Assembly: GCA_963971575.1 (NCBI GenBank)
Contig: OZ020622.1
Location: forward strand, 15,936,879-16,000,878
Length of the DNA: 64,000 nt
Direction: 5' to 3'
Source: Liopterus haemorrhoidalis
Lineage: Eukaryota; Arthropoda; Insecta; Coleoptera; Dytiscidae
Below the pieces are notes generated by a model. It did no database searches, was not told where the DNA came from, and saw nothing but the letters and a program-made list of their open reading frames with translations. The position numbers and the translations under genes are program-made. Shown one piece after another: positions 47,344-59,456 of this stretch (within the stretch, counting starts at the first letter, position 1; each line of letters starts with the position of its first letter).

Positions 47344-48393
47344 GTAAGGTTTGGTTCAGTAGCGGCTCGTCAGGGGAGGCACTGCCTCCTTATTTTTTTG
47401 ATAATATATTTTTCAACATTATTGAGACGGCATAATATTTCTTGATTATAGGCGGCCCATAACCTAGATATGGCCCTAGGCTTTCTCAATCGTCAGTCCA
47501 CGGCAAAATCTATCCGGTCCGTGATATTTAAAAAAATATATATCCAATTATAGCAGGGTACCCGTTCTTTGCACGAGATAAGTTCAATTAAATTCAGTTG
47601 ACTATAAAATATATAATCTTGTCTTATATTGGTTTTAAAACAGTATATTTACAAATGTCTTTGTTGAAGAAGAATCCGTTAAGTGGGATACACCCGTAAA
47701 AAAAAACTATTCTGTCATGGAAGTGGCAAAATTTCATCAAAATCCGACCAATAGTTTTTGTAATTACCCACAATTTGTTACCATTGACTAAATATCTACA
47801 AAATCCTAAAATGTATGCAACTACACACTTAAACATAATTTTTTTAAATAGTATTTGACATTTATTGTTGTTATTAACGTCGCTATAAAGCGTTTCAACA
47901 AAATTTCATGAAAAATATTGGTTTTAAATCAAAAGATTTACAAATACTTTCATTGAAGAAGGATTCGTTAAGCGAGGTACTCGCGTTAAAAGTAACCTTG
48001 ATTGGGTCTCACATAAGAGAAACACACTGACGGACATACAGGTGGATATTTGTTGTTTAACAGGAGATTTACAAAATATTTCGTTAAAGAGGGAATTCGT
48101 TAAGCGAAGTACGCACATAAAAAATAACCTTCATTCGGTCTTGCATTAGAGAAAAACAGACTGATGGACATACAGGTGGATATTGATTGTTTAATAGCAG
48201 ATTTAGAAAATATTTTGTTAAAGCGGGAATTCGTTAAGCAAGGTATGTCCGAAAAAGTATCCTATCATAGAAGTGGCAATATTATAATCATATATACAAA
48301 ATTTAATCAAAATCCTTAAGCCGGGTTCAAAATCCTTGAGTTTTTTAGGGTTTTGTAGGTATGACCAAAAAACCCTTATACCGTCATTTTGTC

Positions 48394-48439
<46 letters not shown>

Positions 48440-51400
48440 TCGGTAAAAATTGTAACCAAACGGCTAAACCTAGAGAGTTGAAATTTGGCATGCTTATACA
48501 ACTCTTTGACCCGCACATAGGAAAAATACTAAAACATCTAAAAAACATACCCCCCCTAAAAATATAAACAAATATGTGCTCATCGAAAACAAAAATATTT
48601 TTTTTTAATTCTGAGTAGGGTATCAAATGAAAGCCCTTAGTACGTGGATTAACGATCAAATTTTTATTTTTGCAAAATAAATTATTTTAATGCGATTTTT
48701 GCCAAAAATGTGCAAAAAAAATTTTGTCCCACACCCTGTAGCCCAGATGGTTTAAATTAAAAATCTAAAAAAATTCTAAGTAATGTATATTGGTGTGAAC
48801 CGAAATAGTACAACAGGAATTTTTGATCAGATTATGTTTTCGGGAAATAACACATTTTTTGTGGTTTTTGGTTCACAAAATACAAAAGTTATACCAATGT
48901 AAGACACTCACATGCAAAGCATGCGATAGCGTAATGGGTTAGAGCACTGCTAAAATGAGCTGGAAAACGAAAGGTTTCGAGTTCGAGTACGGAGTGAATT
49001 TTATTTTTTATGTTTTTTTTGCATTTTTATAATGTTGAAATTATTTTGTCAAAATTCTAGTTATATTTTGACAAAGGTTGTATTTAATTTTTAAGAGCGT
49101 AAATTTAATAACCAGTCTTATTATATGATTAACAGACGATAAATTATTTTAAAAATATCGTTCATTTTGCCGTGATTAGTACAAAGTAAAATTTGTCCTA
49201 CACACTCAGCATACCGCCTTCACTTATTATATACCTGCGAAACCCTGAAATGTGTGAATATTTACACTTCACATCAATTTTTTTTATTTTTTGATAGACA
49301 CTCATACAGACAGACGAAAATTCCAAAAATGATCAAAATGATCTAAACTAAACATATTAAAGCTATCAAAGCCAAAATACTAAGAATATTTTGAATGTGC
49401 AAACAGAGCTGCCAACTTTATACTTAGGTAAATATTCATCTCTTAGCTTCGTGCGGAACTGGATTTTGAGATCAAGTGACTTTTAATGATTAAATTAGCA
49501 AACATAAAAAAATCACTTAATATTTTGAGATACAGATGTGTAACATTAAAAAAATATCTAGTTCTGCACGAAGCTAATAAATGAATAATAGATTAACATT
49601 TTTTATAAAATTATATTTCCACCGGTCCACGTAAAAAATAGATAATTTACCGCTTCGTGGTACGATTTAGGTTGAGAAACACTGCCCTAGGGGGTATATT
49701 CTGTGTGTGAATATATTTAAAATTATTTTTACAGGAATAAGACTTCATGAAGATTTAGATAAATCAACAGTAAGGGGTTTAGCTACATTATGCACATTTA
49801 GAAATGCCCTTTTGGACATCCCCTATGGTGGTGGGTTTGCAGGTATTAAAATAAACCCAAAAGAATATGATTCCGAAGAACTTACACGTATGATCAGAAG
49901 TTTTACTTCTCAACTGGCGCAAAAAGAATTTCTTGGTATATTGTAATGTTGATCAAAATCGCAGAAATTTCAAATATATTTTTATTTAAGGACCCAAAAC
50001 CTGTATAATCGAACCAGAGGTAAATTGTCATGCTGCAATAATGGCAACTATCGCTGAAGAGTATTCGAAAAATGGTAAAAATATTATTTAATACTGTTAT
50101 GTTGTGGACACATAGAGCACCACGTACACTATGTACGCTATGTTTGATGTTCGCTATGCGTGGGAAAAATAGTTACCTTTATAGGGATTTGCAGCTAAGC
50201 ACCCTACCATCTGGTGAGCGTTTCATGAACTTGTGTACATCAGATAACATTTCGTTTTGTGTATTGGTTTTGTATGAAGTTTGTTTTTAAAGTTTTATTA
50301 TAATCATTGAAAAATGTATAATACATATTGTTGTGTGCCTATGTGCAATTCATTGCAAAGAAGAAACCCGGAAATATCGTTTCATTTGTTTCCACTAATA
50401 TCAGACACCGTACGGTTCGAAACAAAATTGGGAAAGCAAGAGGTTAGGAATCGACGCGATGTTTAGATAAACAATTTAAAAATTGGAAAAAAAGTGAGCC
50501 CTTATATCAAAGTTTGCTCATTACATTTTAATGATAGTGACTACAAAAAATAATTTCAATTTTGTATTTATTATCGCATATCTTGAAAATTCCTGTTATT
50601 GTGTGTGGGTTTGTAATGCACAAGTTTGTAGGCATAATGCATATATATTTATGAACTCTCTGTTTTTTTCAGTGACTCCACACAATATTATATGCCCAGC
50701 ATTGTAGATTTCTACCCCTTGGTAAACAACACGGGAATTATTATTTCCCCAAATATAGTTAAAATAATCGACAATGGAAAACCGCCATAACTTAAAACCA
50801 GATCACAAAATGTAGTATTTTAGATGTTTACAAGTAATGTCACTTCACAAAATCAGAAAATCCCAAACAATTATTTATTTTTTGTCGTTTTTTGATACAC
50901 TTTTCGCTATTATTTACTAGTAAATGTCAAGTGGTATCTGATTTAGAATGGTTTCAAAAAAATCCGCGTGGCGCTACGATCTTAAAATATTTCCCCTATA
51001 GACAACGTATGCCCCATACGTTGTCTGTATCTGTATACTGTATACTGTATACTGTATCTGTAACTGTATACGCTATGCTCGCTATATTCGCTCTTTTGTT
51101 ACGTCGCCGTGTTGTTTGGTATGTGGCTATATTTTTCAGTGTTGCTGACATTTTGTTTTTGAATATGCACCACCACGGCAAGAGTGGTGCATATACAATG
51201 AAAGTCAATTGAAACAGAACCATATTTTTATCTCAATCTCCGAACAAATGACATCGTTTAATTTTGATAACTTTCTTGGTTGATCCAAGTGCTTTTTTAA
51301 CTGTCATCGGCCAACATTTAGTTGGATAAGAATTTATCTTCTGAAGCATATATGTATAGCCTGTTTCTTTGGTATAGGCGGAACTAGATTTTCAATTTTA

Positions 51401-54400
51401 GTAACTTTTACCGATTATGTGAGGCTTTTGATAATTTTGTTTAGCGAAAGCCTACCTCAAACCATAAAAGAAGAGCTCATGACAACAACGTTCAAAAATT
51501 AAAATTCCAGTTAGTTCCGCCTAAACGTTTGTAATAGCTTGTATTTGTTTTCTATTAGATTTAATTTTTTAGGTATCAATGGTAGATTATGCGTTTCTGG
51601 AATGAAAGAAAAAGATAATTTTGAAAATATAGTAAACAAGCATATTTTTGAAAGTATAAAATATTTATTAGATCCAAAATTATACAATGGAAATGTCGAA
51701 TGGGAGAAGGATATTGGGAAAAATACTACATTTATTGTCCAGGTGAATTTACGATTTATTTTTCCAATAAACTGTCTAGTTTCTAATAAGTTATTTGGTC
51801 AGTAGTTATTAGGGTTAGTTAATAGGGTCAACGCACTTGCAATAGCATAGTGTTTGCTTTGTAAGTGTGGTATTGTAAGATCGATCCCTAGTACCAAGAA
51901 AAGATTTCAAAGATTCAACTAATTGAAAAAATGCATTGAACAAAAATTATTTGTTTGGTGATGCTTTAAATTTTACTAACAGATATAGCCTCAAATTTTA
52001 TTAATATTATTGTCAACTGACAATAACTGAAGCGCCTCTAGTGAGATTTTGAGAAACTAAAGGTTGTAGGATAGTCGAGTTTGTGACAAGCATGGGAATA
52101 TGTTCTTAGAAGTGGAAAGACAGTTAAAGACCATTTTAGAGTGTGTTCCCGTGTGTTTCAATAAATATCACATGAAGATACCATTGAACCTGTCAAAAAT
52201 ATCCTACCAAAGTCAGCCATGATGTGAATGCAGTAGCGCCTCTATCGGTAGTGTCAGATGCCAATAGATTATAGAAGTTTCAAAAAAGGCGAAAATAATT
52301 TACAAAAATGTTTAAAGTTATTGTATAAAAGGTAAAAAAATAATGTTAAAAATTGAATTAAAAAAAAAAAGAACATACATACATAATCATAGAACCTCTT
52401 CTACCCGTAGATGAAAGTTTTATATAATTCTTATTGCTCGTGTCGTGTGTGTGCTGGATGTTTATACAGCTTCCTCTATTCTTTTCTGTCCATCGCCAAA
52501 GTTTATGTTTTTGTATTGAGCTGCTTCCGTGATTCCTTCGTGCCAAGTTTTCCTGAGTCTTCCTCTTGGTCTCCTACCTATACTTCTGGCTTCAAAGTTC
52601 TTCTAGCTGTTCTTTCGTCTGGCTGTCTTACCATGTGCCCATACAACCTCAGTTGATTTTCGTATATAGTTTCTAATGCCGGTTTTGTATTTAGTTCTTC
52701 TCTATAAACTGTGTTCTTTATTCTATCTAATCTTGTACCTCTTTAGATTTTACGTAGGAACCGCATTTCCATACTTGGTGTTACTTTTATGTTAACGTCC
52801 AGGATTCACTTGAGTATATTAAAGTTGGCAGATATATTGTCTTATACACAGCTAACTTTGTCGATTCGGGAATTTCTTTTGTATTGAGAAATTTATTTTC
52901 AATGAATTGAAGACCTTACCGGCGCTATTACATCTTTCTTTGATTTCGAAGTCTATATTTCCATTCTCTGAGAAGTGACTACCTAGATACTTAAAGTTTT
53001 GTTCCAATTTTTCGTTTTCTATATGAATTGCGTGTTTCCGTTTCCGATAATCATTGTCTTAGTTTTGGCTTTGTTTATGGTGAGTCCAATACTTGTTAGT
53101 TCTTCGTTGAAGGCCTGCAAATTTAGCTGTAGATTCTCTTCTGAGTCACCCAGTATTACCATATCGTCTGCGAATGCTAATTCTATTAATTTTACGTCGT
53201 TCATTTTCCATTTGCCTACGTTAAAATATTTACATTTTTTCCTAGCTATTTTTTTTTATTAGCGGGGGTGGGGGAGAAATAATTTAAGTTACGCTTCTGT
53301 CATGATGTGTGGACTATTTTGACTATTTTTATAATATATATATATAGATTTCTCAGTCAAGTTAAAATATTATGACAATATTATGAACAGAGTGATATAA
53401 AAAGTAGTTATTGTGGACCATGACCAAAAAGTCTTTTTTGTCCTCATCTGAATTTGATGGTCGAGGTAGAGCAGAGGTCTTCAAATAGAAGAACTTTTTG
53501 GCAAAGGTGCACATATTTTTTGGGCGACCAAAAGTGTTTTTAATATCGTAGATGGCCTTGGCATCCAGCGGCCTAAAGAGTAAACGAATCGCCCTAGGCC
53601 GAAAAAGATTTTCTAGTACTAAGTGATAAAAAAGAACTGTTTTTGATATGGTCGCCTAAAAATATATTTTACAATATTCTAGCGAAAATTCGAACCAGTA
53701 AATTAAGTTCTTTGAAGTGAAGGAGTTAATAACTTAAAAAGGGTTTCCGTGACTTTGTGGTAATACGGTGGCTTATGGAACACAAGGACATGGGTTCATA
53801 ACCCGGACTTCTTTTCGGAATTATCACGTTACTGTGCACTCAATATATTTGGAATTGTGTTCACTTCTTTGTGCTCCATATCTAATTGTTTTATCACGGA
53901 ACCACTACAACTTATCCTTATTTTCTGAATTTCAGGGTTTTGGCAAGCTAGGCTGTCAAATATCAGAATTATTCCTCAAAAGTGGTGCCATCTGTATTGG
54001 TGTAATCGAAGAAAATAGTTCTTATTACGACCCAGATGGTCTTGATTTAAAAGCACTTTTAGAATACAAAAGAAAACATGGTGAAATTGATAATTTTGGA
54101 ATTAAAACAAAAAAATTACAGATTCAAGAACATGTTGTAGATTTTTTTATAGTTTGTTCAAAACACAAGGCTGTTAATAGTTTTAATTCACCAACTATTG
54201 GTGCTAAAATTATTTTAGAAGCTACTAGTGGAGGATTAGTGCCTATTGCACATAAAACTTTGGTTGGAAAAGGAAAATTAGTTATTCCAGACTTATTTGT
54301 GAATAGTATATCAAGTTTGGTTACATTTTTGGAACATCAACGCTTACGTAAAAAAGAAAATTTTGTTTTGAGGTATAACACCTTTTTAGAATTTTCATAG

Positions 54401-57400
54401 TTATAAAGCTGCATTAACAGCTTTAAATGTAATGCACTGTATGTTGTGCGCTCTAGATAAATTAACGGTACGTATAAGGTCGTTTCTTTGGTTTAGGCGG
54501 AACTAAATAGGGGTTTCGAATTTTTAATTTGTCACGAAATCAGAGCTTGGCTAGGTTATTTCATTTTTCATGTTGGCATTTATTATTAAGTGACATTTAT
54601 TATAAAACTAAAAAAAATAATACATTTTCAAATTTTTGGAAAATGTAAGTATTTAAGAAATGTGACATTTGTATTAAAAATGACACAAAAAAATCAAAAT
54701 GTAATGAAAAAGACTTTTTATAATTAACTTTAACCTAAACATGTTTATTGTAATTATGATTTAGAAAGCTTAACCAAAATGGTCAAAAGCTCGAAACTAT
54801 AAAAGTTACTAGATTGCAAAATCTAGTTCCGCCTAAAGATTTGGAATAGCCTATACAACCCCCAGTGATTAAAAGTTTCTTATACAAAACTAACAATCTG
54901 AAATAAAATTGGTTACAGTCTATACATCAAATTTTGCACTGAATTTTTATCTATCTCATAGGATATTTTAAATTGTAGAAAAATTTGTTGTAAAAAATGT
55001 ATCGCTCAATAACTTAAGAGTAGATATCAGCTAACAATAGTCTGTAATTTTTTAAGTATATTTGTGGGTTTCAAATAATTTATATTTATATAGTTATATA
55101 GAGATATAGTTAGATATTTATAGAGTTTTGTATAGAAATTCAATAGAAGGTTCAAGATGGCTGCAAAAATAGATTACCGAGTACAATAACTGTAGTTTTC
55201 ACAATAGAACAAAATATCTACAAACGAATTTGCAGAATGAAGTTTTAGCTATAATTTGCCGCGTGGTACACAAATATGCGTTTAATGGTTTATAAAATGG
55301 TGTCTATAATGCAATTTGTTTATTTAGAAAAGACTTGTAGATTGCTTTTTACCGACCGCCAACATATATAAGGGAGGTATACTAGCGTCGGCGAATCAAC
55401 GCAGTTACGTCACACGACGTAACAATCGATTGCAATTTTCCAGACAATACAGTCGTTTGTTACGTCGGGTGACGTAACTGCGTTGATTCGCCGACGCTAG
55501 TATATTGTGATCATAACGATTTTGACATGTCGAGATTTCGATGGATCTCCACGAATTGAGGTCCCTACATAACGTTTTGATTATTTTTAGAATTATGTCT
55601 GTCGGTCTGTCTGTCCGTCTGTCGGTCTGTCTCAGTGGCGGCTGAGACAGGGAGGCGCTGGGACAGTGACCTCCTAAAAATTTTTAGTAAAAAAGCTAAA
55701 TTTACCTAATACTTTATTTATACTTCTTTAAAATTGCATTAAAGTAGCTAGATATATCTGCATATTTTTATTTTTATTATTTCTTATTCAAAGATTTTTC
55801 ATATAAATGTTAGATTTAAAAAATCTAAATCAAGAAAACAACGCTTGGACACTCCACGGAGTGTCCCAAGATACAGCGTTGCCACATGCAATATCTAATG
55901 TTCTTATCTACATATTAGCAAAAATTTACTAGTAACGGCAACAGCGGCGAAGGTTAGTGTTGTATGTATTAGTGAATTACGGCCGGTGTCCCATAGCTTA
56001 GTTCGGTCGTTGTGATTTGTGACAAGTACTTAAACGTGAAAATGAATCGAATGAAGCACGTTAGTTTTATTAAAATATACTGTATATTTTAATAAAAATA
56101 ACGTGCTTAACTATGAAACAAAATTATTAATAAAAAATCAGTTGTGGCCACCACAGGACCGACCGCCATTATAAAGTACTTGTATAAAATATATTCTAGC
56201 AGCAGAGTAGAAATAACTTGGCCTAATATTTTTTAAGAGAGATATTATTTATCATGACCATGGAAACGTTACATATAAGTATGAAAATTTGAGACTTTTA
56301 CAAAAATTTACGACAAATTTTTCGAAATTTTTCGTTTCATCAAAAAACATCTCAGATAAAAGTTATTAGTTATTGCATTTATAGCAACTTTTGTTAAATA
56401 AAATTTTTCGAAATATTTTCTGTTGCTATATATTCGCAAAAATCTTAAAATTGACACGAGTAAACTCCCATTTTTAGTCAACCGATTTTTACCAAAAGTT
56501 GATCAACTCGTGCCATTGATGGCAGAAGCTTAAATATGAAGTTTCATAAAAATCCTTTTAGCCGAATTTGTTCTACACGTGTACACAGACAGACAGACGA
56601 ACGGACGGACAGACGGACAGACGGACGAACAGACGGATGGACAGACAGACCGACAGACATCATGCTAAAAATAGTCAAAACGTTATGTAGGGACCTCAAT
56701 TCGTGGAGATCCATCGAAATCTCGAAATCGGTATGATCACAATACCTCCCTTATATATGTTGGCGGCCGGTAAAAATATGGGTCCTCATCGGCCAAAATT
56801 GAATATTTTCCAACAGGATAAAAATGGAAAGAGAACATTTAATAGAAAGTTTAGCGAAAAACAATATTTAAATACAAGTTGGGTGTGTGGATGTGATAAA
56901 TAAAATGTTTGTTTTTTGTTTCGTGTGTTTGATTTGCTCATCAAACGCATATGAAATAAAGACAGTAAATAGTGTTAAAGATATTAAACATTTCATAGAT
57001 AAAGTTCTTAAACATAATGTGTCTCATAAACATATGCATTATTCGGTCAAATTTGCCATGCTGGGATAGGTAAATTTACTATTTCAACTTGATACTGCGT
57101 ATAAACGTTCAATTAAAGAACATAACGAAAAGGTTAAATCTAATATTTAAATACATGTGAATATGTGTAGGTATCTGCTTAATTAATAACCAAATATGTT
57201 ATGTTTCTGACTACAAAGCATTGTCTTAATAATATTGCAATTTTAATAATAATAATAATAATAATAGCAGTAATAACTACAAAAATGATAATAATAATAT
57301 TGACCATAAATCTTAATAAAAATGCCAGATTTGTCAGTTTTTCTAGTTGCAGAACATATTTTCAGGAATTTTTTATTTATTTACTTTTTTCTCGTATAAC

Positions 57401-59406
57401 TATATTTTAATAGATATATATGGGAAAAAAAGTGTCCCCCCAAATATTTTACTCACCAGCCGCTACTGGTCTGTCTGTCTGTCCGTCCGTCTGTCTGTCT
57501 ACACGTGCACAGCAAATTTGGCTAAAAGGATTTTTATGAAACTTCATATTTAAGCTTTTGACGTCAATGGCACAACAGAAAATTATTTAACAAAAGTTGC
57601 TATAAAAGCAATAACTAATAACTTTTATTTGAGACTAATTTTGATAAAACAAAAAAATTTTTGAAAAACTTTCGGAATTTTTTCTGAGTATCTATTTTTC
57701 ATACTTATATGTAACGTTTCCATGGTCATGATAAATAATATCTCTGTTAGAAAATATTAGGCCAAGTTATTTCTACTTTGCTGCTAGAACGTATTTTATA
57801 CAAGTGCTTTGTGATGGCGGTCGGTCCTGTAGTGGCCACAGCTGATTTTTTTATGAATATTAAGCAGTTTTTATACACATTAGCATATTTAATTTTGTAA
57901 ATTTCGTTATGATTTTGTTAAAAAATAATTACAAAACTTCTTAAAATTTACGTCATCGTGACGTAACTGCCACTCGTCAATGTTCTGCTTATTAGTATTC
58001 GACGTACGTTTATCATCCCACTCTGAAGTGCATGAACATTCATGCATTCATGGTATCTCTTGCTAATATTGTCAAACAAAAATTTTGTTATTTATATCAT
58101 TTTATATTTTGATCACCTATTTTAAAAATTAACGAAAATGAAACAATAACGTTATTAAAATAACGTTACATAACGTTGTAAAAATATACCCGTTATTGTT
58201 TCATTTGTATTGAATAAATGTATTGCGATTTCTAGTAAGTTTCCGGTTTCGTAGATCCGTTTATGTTTCCTAAAAACAGTTTTCAAACACAAGACAAGTA
58301 GGTATAATTTGATATTCACCACCAAAACAGATCCCAAATATAAGTAATTTCAGAGTTACAAATTAAATTATTTTTATAACGTTATATAGCATTATTTACG
58401 TAACGTTATATAATATAACAATTATTTGTTTAACGTTATTTATAACGTTATCTCTGCATGTAGCCAGCTACGTCACTCAAGAGCGGAGTTTGAAACTCTT
58501 CAATATATAATAACTTTCTTGTGTAACCAAGACCAATAAATACTAAATAAAAAAAATTGATGTGAAGTGTGAATATTCACACATTTCAGGGTTTCGCAGG
58601 TATATAATAAGGCGGTATGCTGAGTGTGTAGGACAAATTTTACTTTATAGTAATCACGGCAAAATGAACGATATTTTTAAAATAATTTATCGTCTGTTAA
58701 TCATATAATAAGACTGGTTATTAAATTTACGCTCTTAAAAATTAAATACAACATTTGTCAAAATATAACTAGAATTTTGACAAAATAATTTCAACATAAT
58801 AAAAATGCAAAAAGAAAACAGAAAAAATAAAACTCACTCCCGTCCCGTACTCGAACTCGAAACCCTTCGTTTTCCAGAGAATTTTAGCTTCCGACACCAG
58901 CGCTCTAACCCGTTGCGCCATCGGACGCTTTGCATATGAGTGTCTTACATTGGTATAACTTTTGTACTTTGTGAACCAAAAACCACAAAAAATGCGTTAT
59001 TTTCCGAAAACATAATCTGATCAAAAATTCCTGTTGTACTATTTCAGTTCACACCAATATACATTACTTGGAATTTTATTAGATTTTTAGTTTAAACCAT
59101 CTGGGCTACAGGGTGTGGGACAAAAATTTTTTTGCACAATTTTGGCAAAAATCGCATCAAAATAATTTATTTTGCAAAAATAAAAATTTGATCGTTAATC
59201 CACGTACTAAGGGCTTTCATTTGATACCCTACTCAGAATTAAAAAAAAATATTTTTGTTTTCGATGAGCACATATTTGTTTATATTTTTAGGGGGGTATG
59301 TTTTTTAGATGTTTTAGTATTTTTCCTATGTGCGGGTCAAAGAGTTGTATAAGCATGCCAAATTTCAACTCTCTAGGTTTAGCCGTTTGGCTACAATTTT
59401 AACCGA

Positions 59407-59456
<50 letters not shown>

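Larger units (their letters stand above)
55633..57468 (+). mobile_element. hAT-type element with TTF-like zinc finger
   Basis: Ends CAGTGGCGGCTG and CAGCCGCTACTG, with 8-bp GTCTGTCT on both sides (55625-55632 and 57469-57476), the duplication length of hAT. The target is itself a (GTCT)n repeat, so this is suggestive only. Frames at 56782-57069 read QQDKNGKRTFNRKF, YLNTSWVCGCD, a frameshift, then KMFVFCFVCLICSSNAYEI. WxCGC then FCFxCL is the TTF-type finger of ZMYM/hAT transposases. The catalytic domain is missing. Carries an inverted element B at 56132-56776. Confidence 0.75.
55346..57851 (+). mobile_element. HINE-like element B interrupted by two insertions
   Basis: Starts TTTTTACCGACCGCCAACAT and ends TGGCGGTCGGTCCTGTAGTG then GCCACAGCTGATTTTTTT. 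Split at 55378 by a 123-bp MITE and inside its (GTCT)n tract at 55632 by a hAT element. In intron 5 of the GDH-like gene. Confidence 0.8.

Noticed and set aside
50668..50705. Extra GDH exon supplying the missing TGKP block
   Set aside because: A good acceptor (TTTTTTTCAG) exists, but the compatible frame stops after 11 codons and does not resemble the missing segment.
50892..51223. Overlapping frames of 106 and 75 codons
   Set aside because: Both cover TGTATAC repeats and palindromes; no domain recognised.
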